Made by a program: the position numbers and the translations under genes
Shown here: positions 26,203 through 35,237 of the stretch, piece by piece
How positions within the stretch are numbered: the first letter of the stretch is position 1
Layout: each line of letters opens with the position of its first letter
The notes under the pieces: generated by a model
Database searches by the model: none
Seen by the model: the letters and a program-made list of their open reading frames with translations, nothing else
Told to the model about the DNA's origin: nothing
Source: G965222335 sp965222335
GTDB lineage: Bacteria > Pseudomonadota > Gammaproteobacteria > Pseudomonadales > Halieaceae
DNA length: 64,000 bases
Assembly: GCA_965222335.1 (NCBI GenBank)
Contig: OZ244944.1
Span: forward strand, 2,356,001-2,420,000
Reading direction: 5' to 3'

Positions 26203-26820
26203 ATGCGAACATGTATTTTGGCAACAGCGTGCCTGCTGGCGCTGGCTGGGTGCGGCACCGATACAGGATCTGAAGGGCCGCGCTGTGACCGCAGCAACAA
26301 CCTGCTGGCCAATCCCGCCTTTGTACAGCGGGCCGATGGCAGTTACGTCCCCTGGAGCGGGGCCCAGCATGCCGGGGAGCTGTCTTTCGAGGTGACCTCT
26401 GGCAACGGTGAACTGCGGATAGAAAAAACGGGATCCCAGCCCTGGTACACGTTGACCCAGTCAATCCCGGCGCGGCCGCTACGCAGCAGTGAACTGCTGT
26501 TCGAGGCAGAAATACAGCTGAACCTTGATGCAGAGTCCCTGGACCATAACTTCAGGCCCGGCGGTGGCCTGATGGTCAGTGTGTGGGGTAACCCGGACCC
26601 AATGATGGGCGGCGATCGCCTGGTTGCCGGGAGCAAGTTCGAGCACGAGCCCCACCTGGGGACGACCGAATGGACGCCGGTGGCAACGCGTATCGAAGTG
26701 CCGTTTGATGCCACACGCCTGCGGGTCGGGTTTGCGCACTACGCCAACGGCAGCATGGCAGTGCGCAATCCGGCGCTCTACCGCTGTGAGCCTGCAGACG
26801 GGCAGCTCGGCCCTTATTAA
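26203..26820 (+). CDS. lipoprotein with carbohydrate-binding-like fold
   Basis: A 205-residue lipoprotein with lipobox LALAGC, so it is lipid-anchored in the envelope. The mature part resembles a carbohydrate-binding jelly-roll (NLLANPAFVQRADGSYVPWSG, PWYTLTQSIPARPL, NPALYRCEP), the kind of module called CBM4/9-like, but this is by pattern only. It follows the beta-helix gene by 79 nt on the same strand and may be a partner. Its stop overlaps the convergent K+ channel stop by 4 nt. Confidence 0.7.
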   Translation: MRTCILATACLLALAGCGTDTGSEGPRCDRSNNLLANPAFVQRADGSYVPWSGAQHAGELSFEVTSGNGELRIEKTGSQPWYTLTQSIPARPLRSSELLFEAEIQLNLDAESLDHNFRPGGGLMVSVWGNPDPMMGGDRLVAGSKFEHEPHLGTTEWTPVATRIEVPFDATRLRVGFAHYANGSMAVRNPALYRCEPADGQLGPY

Positions 26821-27242
26821 TCCACCTGGGCGAAGTCCTGCAGCGCTTCCCGGAAGGCGCGCGACAGCGCCGCGGTCGAGATGCCGATCATCAGGGCGCC
26901 GTTGATGGCTTCGAGCGGTCCCAGCATCCGGTGTGCCGGTGACATCACCATGTCGCCATAGCCCAGGGTGGCGAAATTAACCGCCGAGTGATACATCGCC
27001 ACGGAGAAGCTGTCGAACTCCCCCAGGCTGTAGAACAGAAGGGCCCACGCGGTGAACTGGGCGACATTGCCCAGGATCAGGATCAGCATCAGTCCCGCGG
27101 TCACCCGCATCGCCGCGAGGAAGGCCGAGTGAACCCGGTCCTGGCGGCGGGCGAAGTAGCGTAGCGCGGCGACCACCAGCACCCCCTGCAGCAGCAGGCA
27201 CACGGTCATCGTGGTCAGTCCCAGGAACAGGTTGGTCAGCAT
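26817..27242 (-). CDS. two-pore-helix potassium channel family protein
   Basis: A 141-residue inner-membrane protein. The selectivity filter TLGYGD (residues 92-97) in the pore loop MYHSAVNFATLGYGD identifies an ion-channel (Ion_trans_2) protein. Hydrophobic helices lie at about 8-30, 48-72 and 106-125. No RCK/TrkA ligand domain is present. It is the last gene of the five-gene export operon and its ATG overlaps the DUF2955 stop (TGATG). A longer upstream frame overlapping DUF2955 is not supported. Confidence 0.88.
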   Translation of the reverse strand: MLTNLFLGLTTMTVCLLLQGVLVVAALRYFARRQDRVHSAFLAAMRVTAGLMLILILGNVAQFTAWALLFYSLGEFDSFSVAMYHSAVNFATLGYGDMVMSPAHRMLGPLEAINGALMIGISTAALSRAFREALQDFAQVD

Positions 27243-28300
27243 CAGGAAACCTCCGGAGAAAGAGCGGGTGCGCGGCCACGACGATGCCGGGCGAGGCGCA
27301 GCTGTTCCAGGCCGGCCATGGCCAGGAGCGCGTAAACGGTGATGGCAAAGAACAGCGCCATGCGTACGGCGAAAGCCTGGTAGACATCCTTGCCGTTGGC
27401 GCTGTCCTGCACCGCGGCGCCGAGCAGGATGAGCAGGGTGGTCAGGGTATTGATCCAGAAAGGCGGGCTCAGGCGTGTGCGCCAGACACCGTAGGCCCCC
27501 GCCGCCAGTGGCAGCGATGCGAGAAGCATCCACCCGGTAAAGAACCACAGTTCCACCGCCAGCCCCAGGCACAGCCAGACCGCCATGGCACAGATCCCGC
27601 CCAGGGCCGTGGCGCCGAGCATCTCCGCGGTGGCGCGGCGCAGGTTGGTGGTGTTGGCCTCGCGCCCCAGGAGAATGCTTTTCACGGTGAGGGGCAGGTA
27701 GGCCAGCGGGTTGGTCAGCGTGAACAGGAAAGCGGGCAGCACGATCAGGGTGGCGCGCAGCGCCTGCCACCCCGACGTTGCCGCGGGTGCCGGCGGTGAC
27801 ACCGCCTCCGGCGTGCCGGCATCTTCCGGAAACAGGGGATACACCAGCCACTGGCAGAACACGGCCACAGCCACGCCGAGCACCATCGCCGCAATCAGCG
27901 TCGACGCCAGCTGCGGGCTCAGGGTGCCTGCGGCCGGGATTACCGTGAACCCGAGGGCCAGCAGGGTCGCCGGTATCTCCTTGCCGGCGTTGAGCGCCAG
28001 GGTATTACTCGCCCACAGGCCCAGGCTGATGATCAGCAGGGCGGCGACGGGTGCCTGCTGCAGCAGGGGGCCCAGGGCGATGCCCACGCCCAGGGTGACG
28101 ACCAGTACCAGCATCAGCACCAGCAGCTGGCGCGGTCCCGGGGGCGGTCCGGGCGTGGCGCCCAGCAGGACCGCGAACAGCGGCGCGAGGAAGGGAATCC
28201 CCAGGCCGAAGCCGTAAGCCAGGGCCAGGGCCAGGCTGGTGCTCGCCGCCAGCCGGAAGCTGCGGCGTGCGGCCAGGGGCAGCGGGCGGCGACCGGACAT
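27242..28300 (-). CDS. DUF2955 / FUSC-like inner-membrane protein
   Basis: A 352-residue protein with two blocks of hydrophobic helices (about 15-160 and 195-340), matching the DUF2955 family related to the aromatic-acid exporter AaeB and FUSC proteins. Such proteins form the inner-membrane pump of HlyD-type exporters, often for aromatic or organic acids. Start (ATG 28300) overlaps the HlyD-like stop and its stop overlaps the K+ channel start. Between helix blocks a soluble Pro/Ala linker is seen. Export substrate unknown. Confidence 0.85.
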   Translation of the reverse strand: MSGRRPLPLAARRSFRLAASTSLALALAYGFGLGIPFLAPLFAVLLGATPGPPPGPRQLLVLMLVLVVTLGVGIALGPLLQQAPVAALLIISLGLWASNTLALNAGKEIPATLLALGFTVIPAAGTLSPQLASTLIAAMVLGVAVAVFCQWLVYPLFPEDAGTPEAVSPPAPAATSGWQALRATLIVLPAFLFTLTNPLAYLPLTVKSILLGREANTTNLRRATAEMLGATALGGICAMAVWLCLGLAVELWFFTGWMLLASLPLAAGAYGVWRTRLSPPFWINTLTTLLILLGAAVQDSANGKDVYQAFAVRMALFFAITVYALLAMAGLEQLRLARHRRGRAPALSPEVS

Positions 28301-29484
28301 CAGGAGGCGAAGGACAGCAGGCTGAGCAGGCGGATATAGGCCTTGCCCAGCGCATTGAGCAGGCCGTGATCCCCGGTATAGGCGATCACCGAGGCCTGCC
28401 CGCCGATGCGCAGCTGCTGCAGGGTCCCGGTGTCCAGCGGGCCCTGGAATTCCACCTGTACCGGGAAGCGCTGGGCCTGGCGCAGCCAGTCCCGGCTGTT
28501 GGTGACCGTGGGCAGGGCCCCGGGTGGCCCGCTGCTGCCGGCGCTGACGCCGACGCCGACGGCGCGGATGCGGCCCTCGAGGACGCGACCGGGCAGGGAG
28601 TCCAGCAGGATTTCCACCGGCCCGCCCCGCTGCAGGTGACCGAGGTTGTTTTCGGTGAAGGCGGCATTGATCCAGACATCCTCGACCGCCACCAGGGTCA
28701 TCACCGGGCTGCCGGTGCCGGCGAACTGGCCGACATCGGCGCGCAGGTCGGTGATCACGCCGTCCGACTCCGCCACCACCACCGTGTTTTTCAGGTCCAG
28801 CTGGGCCTTGTCCACGCCGGCCTGGGCGGCCTGCAGCAGGGTGTTGTCGGTGTCGGAGGCGCCGCCCTTCTGTTCAATCGCGCGCTGGATGTCCGCCCGC
28901 GCCGCCGCCACGTTGGCGCGGGCCTGCTCCAGGCTCGCCCTGGAGACTTCCAGGCGCCGCTCGGAGATGGTGCCCGGGTCCTCCTCCCGCAGCCGGCTCA
29001 GGCGCTGGTAGTCCTGGCTCGCCTTAAGCTCACCAGCCTGCGCCGCGCGCAGGTTGGCGCGCGCGAGTTCCACCCCGGCATCTCCGGCCTGTACCTGTTT
29101 CTCGGTGTTGCGCAGGTTGGACACCGCCGACTCCAGCGCAATCTCGTACTGGGAGCGATCAATCGCAAACAGGCGCTGGCCCGCCGCGACCCGCTCGTTG
29201 TTGCTGACCCAGACCTCGGTCACGATCCCCGCCACTTTGGGGGCCACCCCGACCACGTAACCCTCTACCCGGGCCTGGGAGGTATAGGGGGTGAAGCGAT
29301 CGGCGGCGAGGTACCAGGCCAGGCTCAGGAGGATCAGCACCAGGATCACCGCGGTGCCGCGGTTCACCGCCCGCGCAGGGCTGTCGGTGTCGGGCGCAGC
29401 TTCTGTCGCTGTGGTTGGCGTTGTCGCACTGGCCGCTGATGTCGCCGGCTTTGGGTTGGTCTGCTCGCCTGGGCTTTCACTCAT
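28300..29484 (-). CDS. HlyD/EmrA-family periplasmic adaptor
   Basis: A 394-residue membrane-fusion protein. One N-terminal TM helix (AVILVLILLSLAWYLAA, about 45-63), a split lipoyl/biotinyl domain (ARVEGYVVGVAPKVAGIVTEV, TVVVAESDGVITDLRADVGQ), a long coiled-coil hairpin (about 110-225) and a C-terminal beta-barrel (VWINAAFTENNLGHLQRGGPVEI). It bridges the DUF2955 pump and the TolC-like channel. It overlaps the upstream OMF gene (ATGA) and the downstream DUF2955 gene. Confidence 0.92.
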   Translation of the reverse strand: MSESPGEQTNPKPATSAASATTPTTATEAAPDTDSPARAVNRGTAVILVLILLSLAWYLAADRFTPYTSQARVEGYVVGVAPKVAGIVTEVWVSNNERVAAGQRLFAIDRSQYEIALESAVSNLRNTEKQVQAGDAGVELARANLRAAQAGELKASQDYQRLSRLREEDPGTISERRLEVSRASLEQARANVAAARADIQRAIEQKGGASDTDNTLLQAAQAGVDKAQLDLKNTVVVAESDGVITDLRADVGQFAGTGSPVMTLVAVEDVWINAAFTENNLGHLQRGGPVEILLDSLPGRVLEGRIRAVGVGVSAGSSGPPGALPTVTNSRDWLRQAQRFPVQVEFQGPLDTGTLQQLRIGGQASVIAYTGDHGLLNALGKAYIRLLSLLSFAS

Positions 29485-31007
29485 GGTGTGTTGTCCGCTT
29501 GTTCTGGCTGGGGCAAGGGGGCTTCGAGCTGGTCGCCCCAGTCGCTGCGTTCCTGCAGGGTGTCCCGCAGGCCGGGTGTTAGCACCGTGTCGATGGTGGC
29601 GCTCTCCCAGCCGCCACCCAGGGCCCGGTACAGGTCGATAATGGCGGCGACATGATCGCCGCGATTGACGATCGCCCGGTCCGACTGGGTAAAGGTCCGC
29701 GCCTGGGCATCGAGGACGCGCTGGAAGTCGGAGTAGCCCTCGCGGTAGCGGCGGGTGGCGATCGTCAGGGAGCGCTCCGCCGCTGCCAGTGACTGATCGA
29801 GGATCGCCTGGCTTTTGCCGGTCTGGGCGATCCGCGCGGCGGCGTTGTCGATTTCCCCCGCCGCGTTCAGGGCGGTGGCGCGAAAGCCCTCCAGGGCCTG
29901 CTGCAGGCGCGCGTCCTGCACCCGCACATTATTCTCCAGCCGGTCGTAGTTGAAAATATCCCACTGCAGGCTGGGGCCCGCGGCCAGCTGGGTGATGTCC
30001 TGGCTGCCAGCGAGGCTGTTGCCGCTCCAGCCGATGCTGCCGAACAGGGAAATCGCCGGGTACAGGTCGGCCCTCGCCAGCCCGATCTGGGCGGACTGGG
30101 CCGCTGCCTGCCAGGCGGCGGTGCGCACATCCGGGCGCCGCAGCAGCAGTGCCGCGGGAATGTCATTCAATGCCGCGACGTCCAGGGTGGGTAGCGTGCC
30201 GTCAACCTGTTCCAGCTCGGGTAGCGGCCCCGGGGGCCGCCCCAGCAGGATCGCGAGAGCATTGCGGGTCTGGGTCAGCGCCAGTTCCAGGCCCGGTATG
30301 GTGGCCAGGGTGCCCAGGTACTGGGACTTGGCCTGTTGCAGGTCCAGCTCGGAATCCTGCCCCCGCTGGAAGCGCAATTCGGTGATCTCGTAGCTGCGTT
30401 CCTGCAGGGCGACATTGCGTCTGGCGATCTCGATCCGCTGCAGGGTTGTCTTGTAGCTGTAATAGAGCGTTGCAACCTGGGCCGCGAGCAGCACCTGGGC
30501 ATCGCGCTGGGCGGTGACCGAGGCGAAATAAGCGGCATCCGCCGATTCGATGCCGCGCCGGAAGCGACCCCAGAAATCCAGTTCCCAGCCGATGTCGAAA
30601 GACAGGTCACCGGTGCGAAATTCCTGCCCGCTGTCATCGCTGATGCCATCGCGGTTGCGGCGCACGTAGGCGCCGCTACCGTTAATCTGCTGCAGCTGGG
30701 GCGCCTGCAGGCCCGTGGCGATGCCCACGAGGGCGCGGCTCTCGAGGATGCGCAGGCCGGCGGCCCGCAGGGAGGGGTTCTCACGGCGTGCCTCCGTCAC
30801 CAGCTGGTCCAGCACCGGGTCATGGAAGCGCTGCCACCAGCGCGCAAGCGATGCGGCGGCGGGGTCCTGCGCCACCTGACCGTACAGCTCTGGCTGCCAG
30901 CCGGCCAGCCAGTCGAGTTCCGGCTCGCGAAACTCGGGTCCCAGCGGCGCGCAGGCCACCAGGCCCGCGAGGGCCAGGGGGAGAAGCCGGCGCTTGAGGC
31001 TAGCCAC
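29481..31007 (-). CDS. TolC-family outer-membrane efflux lipoprotein (NodT/OprM-like)
   Basis: A 508-residue outer-membrane factor beginning at a GTG. The N-terminus has a signal with lipobox (ALAGLVACAP), then two tandem OEP repeats rich in coiled coil, with typical segments SLARWWQRFHDPVLDQLV, GWELDFWGRFRRGIESADA, LLRRPDVRTAAWQAAAQSA and RYREGYSDFQRVLDAQ. It forms the exit duct for the HlyD/DUF2955 exporter. It starts 5 nt after the AI-2E gene stop and overlaps the HlyD gene by 4 nt. Confidence 0.93.
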   Translation of the reverse strand: MASLKRRLLPLALAGLVACAPLGPEFREPELDWLAGWQPELYGQVAQDPAAASLARWWQRFHDPVLDQLVTEARRENPSLRAAGLRILESRALVGIATGLQAPQLQQINGSGAYVRRNRDGISDDSGQEFRTGDLSFDIGWELDFWGRFRRGIESADAAYFASVTAQRDAQVLLAAQVATLYYSYKTTLQRIEIARRNVALQERSYEITELRFQRGQDSELDLQQAKSQYLGTLATIPGLELALTQTRNALAILLGRPPGPLPELEQVDGTLPTLDVAALNDIPAALLLRRPDVRTAAWQAAAQSAQIGLARADLYPAISLFGSIGWSGNSLAGSQDITQLAAGPSLQWDIFNYDRLENNVRVQDARLQQALEGFRATALNAAGEIDNAAARIAQTGKSQAILDQSLAAAERSLTIATRRYREGYSDFQRVLDAQARTFTQSDRAIVNRGDHVAAIIDLYRALGGGWESATIDTVLTPGLRDTLQERSDWGDQLEAPLPQPEQADNTP

Positions 31008-31012
31008 CGGGC

Positions 31013-32155
31013 TTACGGGGTTTCCGGCTCGTCTGCCGCCGCTACCGCTTCGGCCTCGGTCGCCTGTGGGTCGCTGTTCACCCAGGCCATAAAGACCTGG
31101 TAGCCCACGGCCAGGATCACCGCGCCGACAAACAGGCCGATCAGGCCGCCGCTGATCATGCCGCCCAGGGCGCCCAGGAGAATCGCGGGCATCGGTACCG
31201 AGACCCCGCGCCCCAGCAGCATGGGTTTGAGCACATTGTCAGCGAGCCCGGCGACAACCATGTAAATCGTGAGCAGGACATTGAACAGGAAAGCGCCGTC
31301 GCCGGCAGTCCACAGCCAGATGATCGCCGGGATGAAGAACAGCGCCGCGGGAATTTGCATGATGCCAAGGATCAGCACGCCGAGGGCCAGCACGCCGGCG
31401 GCGGGAATCCCGGCGACCAGGAAGCCCATGCCCAGCAGGACGGCCTGGATAAAGGCGACGCCGACCACCCCCATGGCGACCGAGCGCACCGTGGACACCG
31501 ACAGGGTATGCAGCTCGGGCCCGACCCGCGGGCCGCAGATGCGGACCAGGATGCGCTGGCTGACCGCCCTGCCCGGCTGGGCGTAGGCCATCATGATGCC
31601 GGCAATGATAAACGCACCGACAAAGGACAGCAGGGCGACGATGCCACCGCGCAGGGCGCCGGTGGCGCGGCGCGACAGCTCCCGCAGCTGCTCACTGTGC
31701 TGTGCCAGAAATGCCTCCAGGTTCTCGGAGGCGGCGCGCCAGCCGGCGTCGACCTGGGCGCCGACGATTGGCCACTCGGCGACGCCGGCCCGCGGCGGCG
31801 GTATCTGCAGGGTGCCAGCCGCCACCGAGCGGTAGAGGGACAGCATATGGTCGACGAAGGACATGCCCAGCAATACCGTGGGCACGCCGAGGAGAAGTGT
31901 CACCAGCAGCACCAGTAGCGTCGCGGCGCCGCCGTTGCTGCCCCCGAGTCGCTGGGCAATGCGCGCATTGAGCGGATAGAACGCGATGGCCAGCACCAGC
32001 GCCCAGACCATCAGGCCCAGGAAGGGGGCGAACACCCGCAGTGACAGCCACGCGAGCAGGCCAATCAGTGCGAGCCGGATTGCAAGGTCGATTACGTTGC
32101 CCGGGGGAAGTCCGGGTTGCGTGGATTCCGGGGAATTCGGGGTGGGCGCCGCCAT
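31013..32155 (-). CDS. AI-2E family (PerM/YdiK-like) membrane transporter
   Basis: A 380-residue polytopic protein of the AI-2E exporter family with about seven helices: LIGLLAWLSLRVFAPFLGLMVWALVLAIAF at the N-terminus, a central soluble domain (about 100-180), and family segments LLSFVGAFIIAGIMMAYA, GVVGVAFIQAVLLGMGFLVAGIP and LGALGGMISGGLIGLFVGAV. Members export quorum signals or ions; the substrate is not known here. It is the first gene of the five-gene operon, followed by the TolC-like gene 5 nt on. Confidence 0.9.
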   Translation of the reverse strand: MAAPTPNSPESTQPGLPPGNVIDLAIRLALIGLLAWLSLRVFAPFLGLMVWALVLAIAFYPLNARIAQRLGGSNGGAATLLVLLVTLLLGVPTVLLGMSFVDHMLSLYRSVAAGTLQIPPPRAGVAEWPIVGAQVDAGWRAASENLEAFLAQHSEQLRELSRRATGALRGGIVALLSFVGAFIIAGIMMAYAQPGRAVSQRILVRICGPRVGPELHTLSVSTVRSVAMGVVGVAFIQAVLLGMGFLVAGIPAAGVLALGVLILGIMQIPAALFFIPAIIWLWTAGDGAFLFNVLLTIYMVVAGLADNVLKPMLLGRGVSVPMPAILLGALGGMISGGLIGLFVGAVILAVGYQVFMAWVNSDPQATEAEAVAAADEPETP

Positions 32156-32483
32156 GGCAGGGTCCTTTTGCTGGGTGAGCGGATGTCGCGCGTACCGCTG
32201 GGCGCGCCTGCATTATGCCGGAGTTGGGGAAGTAAAATCGAGAGCGGCAGTCCGTCGCAATATCAGGTCAGAGGTTGCGCGCCCTGGTGTGCCCAATAGA
32301 GGAAGGCCCGGTACCACTTTATGCGCCCTGGACCGCATACGCTCCAGGCTGGCCTCGGCGGCCAGTTCCCTGGCGCGCTCTGCCGTTACCGAGGGCGAGG
32401 CATACGCGTCGTAGCCCGGCGCGTGCACACCGGCTTGCTCAAGCCCGCTGGTCTATACTGGACGACATCCCCCGGAGGTTTGG
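32156..32483. other. 328-bp divergent intergenic region
   Basis: This gap separates the AI-2E operon and the DAACS symporter gene. It holds a likely ribosome-binding site GGAGG 6 nt before the symporter ATG and a TATACT-like -10 near 32453. A 71-codon minus-strand frame (32428-32213) has gene-like codon use only in its first half and no family match I recognise; it may be a decayed gene, not annotated as CDS. No terminator or RNA element is evident. Confidence 0.5.
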
Positions 32484-33821
32484 ATGTCCAACCAGCTTTT
32501 CCTGCGCCCGCTGATCGCCCTGTCGACCAGCATCGAACGGCTGATCAGCGGCCGGCTCTGGCTCAAGGTCCTGATTGCCCTCGGCCTGGGTGTGATGACC
32601 GGTGTGGTCCTGGGACCGGACCTGGGGTTGTTCGAGGTCGCCACCGTGCGCACCATCACCGCCTGGCTGGCGCTGCCGGGGCAGGTCTTCCTGGCCGTGA
32701 TTCAGATGATCGTGGTCCCCCTGGTGGTCGCTTCCATCGTCGGCGGGCTCGCCGCGAACAAGGATGCCGCGGCGTTGAAGAAGAACGGCCTGCTCGCGGT
32801 CGGCTTTATCTTCGTGTCCACCGCGATGGCGGCAGCCGTCGGTATCGTGCTGGCGCTGAATATCCAGCCCGGCAGCTACATCGACGCGTCCAGCCTCACC
32901 GACAGTCAGGTTGCGCCCCTGACCAGCACCGTGGCCAAGGGTTTTCCCGCCGCCGCCGAGATTCCGGACAAGGTCTCCGCACTGATACCCAGGAATCCGC
33001 TGGCGTCCATGGCCTCCGGAGAGATGCTGCAGGTGATCCTGTTCGCTGCGGTGCTCGGTGCGGCGCTGCTGTCGATCCCCGCGCGCCAGTCGCAACCCCT
33101 GTTTGACCTGCTTACCGCCCTGCAGGAGGTCAGCCTGCGGATCGTATCCTGGGCCATGCTGCTGGCACCGCTGGCGGTGTATGGCCTGATCACCCGGCTG
33201 GTGGCCAACCTGGGCATAGAAGTACTCGCGGGCATGGCCATCTACGTGGCCACGGTGTTGCTGGGTCTGCTGTGCGTGGCAGCTTTCTATTTTGCCGTGG
33301 CGCGCTTCACCGTCGAGCAGTCGCTACGCAGCTTCTTCGTCAACGTGCGTGAACTGCTGCTGCTGGCCTTTTCCACCAGCAGCTCCGCCGCGGTGATGCC
33401 CATCAGTCTCGACGTGGCGGAAAACAGGCTAGGGGTAAAACCCGAGGTGGCGCGGTTCTTGATTCCCCTGGGCGCGACGATCAATATGACCGGTACTGCC
33501 CTGTATCAGGGGGTGGCCACCGTGTTCCTGGCACAGGTGTTCGGGGTGGAGCTCAGCCTGACCAGCTACCTCTTCGTGGTCACCATGGCGGTCGCCGCAT
33601 CGATTGGCTCGCCGGCCACCCCCGGGGCCGGGATTATCATTCTCAGCATGGTTCTGGAGGGAGTGGGGATTCCCGCCGCCGGCGTGGCGCTGATCCTGGG
33701 GGTCGACCGCATCCTCGACATGTGCCGCACGGCAGTCAATGTCCTGGGGGATTTGGTCGCCTGTACAGTGGTACAGCACTTTGCCAGAGCAGAGACCGCG
33801 AGCGCGCCCGCCACCGCCTGA
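32484..33821 (+). CDS. dicarboxylate/amino acid:cation symporter (DAACS, GltP-like)
   Basis: A 445-residue secondary transporter of the glutamate/dicarboxylate family. Eight TM helices and two re-entrant loops are expected. The signature serine-rich loop AFSTSSSAAVMPISL and the substrate/cation-site helices (LGATINMTGTALYQG, ASIGSPATPGAGIIILSMVL, GVDRILDMCRTAVNVLGD) are intact. It takes up C4-dicarboxylates or acidic amino acids with Na+ or H+. The C-terminal RILDMCRTAVNVLGD is conserved, as expected for a working carrier. Isolated gene. Confidence 0.94.
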   Translation: MSNQLFLRPLIALSTSIERLISGRLWLKVLIALGLGVMTGVVLGPDLGLFEVATVRTITAWLALPGQVFLAVIQMIVVPLVVASIVGGLAANKDAAALKKNGLLAVGFIFVSTAMAAAVGIVLALNIQPGSYIDASSLTDSQVAPLTSTVAKGFPAAAEIPDKVSALIPRNPLASMASGEMLQVILFAAVLGAALLSIPARQSQPLFDLLTALQEVSLRIVSWAMLLAPLAVYGLITRLVANLGIEVLAGMAIYVATVLLGLLCVAAFYFAVARFTVEQSLRSFFVNVRELLLLAFSTSSSAAVMPISLDVAENRLGVKPEVARFLIPLGATINMTGTALYQGVATVFLAQVFGVELSLTSYLFVVTMAVAASIGSPATPGAGIIILSMVLEGVGIPAAGVALILGVDRILDMCRTAVNVLGDLVACTVVQHFARAETASAPATA

Positions 33822-33931
33822 GCTGCGAGCCCGGTTGTGCTGCGCGTGCGCCAATGGCCAATTCCGGTGGTGCATGGGACAATGGGCAGCTTCGTGGGCG
33901 GGTCCGAGCCCGGGATCAACCTGTGCGATAC

Positions 33932-33950
33932 CCGGGCACCCGCTGCCCGG
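33932..33950 (+). promoter_or_regulatory. hairpin ahead of the sulfotransferase-like gene
   Basis: CCGGGCA (33932-33938) pairs perfectly with TGCCCGG (33944-33950) over a 5-nt loop. There is no T-run. It lies 7 nt before the TGAGGTG ribosome-binding site of the following gene and could affect its translation. Confidence 0.4.
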
Positions 33951-33971
33951 CCAGAGTGAGGTGTTTGGGTC

Positions 33972-35237
33972 CTGCGCTACAAAGAAATCATTCTCCACGC
34001 TGGCCCGGGTAAAACCGGCTCCACCAGTATCCAGCGGAACTGCCATAAGCACCGGGATGTGCTCGCATCCTGGGGAATTGTGTATCCCGGCTTCGACCTG
34101 AACGGACGCCTCCTGATCAACCACTCCGATGCGATAACCGGTGCGGTCTGTGAACCGCCGACGAAGTACGGTATGGGCTGGCGGCAGAAAGCCGATGCCG
34201 ACCCGGCGGGTGCCCGGGCGCAGCTGCGCCGCCAGTGGGAGCCACTGCTCGCCACTCCCCAGGGAGAAAAGCTGATTCTCTCCGGCGAGAATGTCGCCGA
34301 GTACAGCGATGTGGACATGCAGCGCCTGAAGGCGGAACTCGAGCCCCACTGCGAGCGCTTGCGGGTGCTGGCGCTTATTCGCAGCCCCCAGAGTTCCCTG
34401 GAAAGCATCCTGCAGCAGCGGGTGAAAGGGGGGCTGGCCGTTACCCGGGAATCTATCCTGGGTGTGGTGAAACGGCGCTACCAGAGCCTGAAGCGGAATT
34501 TTCCCGGGCAGCTGGACGTGGCGAACTTTCACGAAGCGGTGCAGCACCCCCGCGGTCTGGTGGGTTTTTTCATGGAGTACTGTGGCCTGCCGGCGGCAGC
34601 GATTCCCGATGATGATTTCTCCAGCAATAACGAGCGTATCAGCCTGGAAGCCTTCGACATCATGTACGCAATCAACCAGCGCTACCCGCGGCCCAGGGTT
34701 GGCGAACACGGGGTGCAGCGTGCGCTACACGACCTGCGCCCGCTCAGGGCCCTGCCAGGGCAGCCCTTCCAGATCGAGGGCTTCGCCAGGTCACGCCTGG
34801 GCCGGCTGGTCCGCAAGGAGGGGCGATGGCTGGAGCGGGAGCTGGGCTTCAGGTTTCCGGATATGCAGCCGCGGCCCCTTGCCCGGCAGTGGCAGGACGA
34901 GACCCTGGAGGCGCTTGAGGAGACCATCAACAGCCTCAGGGAGCCGATCATGCGCCAGGCGGCACTGGACCACCTGGATGAGGTCGTGCGCGAGTTGCGC
35001 TGGCGCGATCTGCCTGCAGCAGCGACCCTGGCTTACATGATTCCCCGGATGCGTACCTCGCTGACCCGGGAGGGCAGGGAGATGCGGCGGGAGGAACTGC
35101 TCGCCGAACCCTTCGATCTTGCGGCCACGCGGGCGCAGGCGCTGCCCTGGTACAAGGAAAAGCTGCTCCGGGACTACCCTATTCTCAAACTGCCACTGGC
35201 GCTCAAGCGACTGTTGGTCAGGACTAATCGTCGGTAA
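33972..35237 (+). CDS. sulfotransferase-like P-loop protein, apparent CTG start
   Basis: A 421-residue protein. Its N-terminus ILHAGPGKTGSTSIQ resembles the 5'-phosphosulfate-binding loop of PAPS-dependent sulfotransferases (H-x-G-x-x-KTGTT-x-x-Q), and ERLRVLALIRSPQSSLESI resembles the 3'-phosphate loop. The remainder has no match I recognise. This motif lies upstream of the first GTG at 34059, and no ATG, GTG or TTG exists in frame between the stop at 33957 and 34059. A CTG at 33972 is 8 nt after TGAGGTG, so CTG initiation is proposed. Its 3' end overlaps the convergent deacetylase gene by 14 nt. Confidence 0.7.
   Translation: MRYKEIILHAGPGKTGSTSIQRNCHKHRDVLASWGIVYPGFDLNGRLLINHSDAITGAVCEPPTKYGMGWRQKADADPAGARAQLRRQWEPLLATPQGEKLILSGENVAEYSDVDMQRLKAELEPHCERLRVLALIRSPQSSLESILQQRVKGGLAVTRESILGVVKRRYQSLKRNFPGQLDVANFHEAVQHPRGLVGFFMEYCGLPAAAIPDDDFSSNNERISLEAFDIMYAINQRYPRPRVGEHGVQRALHDLRPLRALPGQPFQIEGFARSRLGRLVRKEGRWLERELGFRFPDMQPRPLARQWQDETLEALEETINSLREPIMRQAALDHLDEVVRELRWRDLPAAATLAYMIPRMRTSLTREGREMRREELLAEPFDLAATRAQALPWYKEKLLRDYPILKLPLALKRLLVRTNRR

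Noticed and set aside
24909..26312. 467-codon minus frame opposite the beta-helix gene
   Set aside because: Shadow of the repeat-rich gene; the plus-strand protein has a signal peptide and periodic motif.
32213..32428. 71-codon minus frame in the divergent gap
   Set aside because: Only the first half has gene-like codon use; no ribosome-binding site and no family match. Left out as CDS, noted as possible relic.
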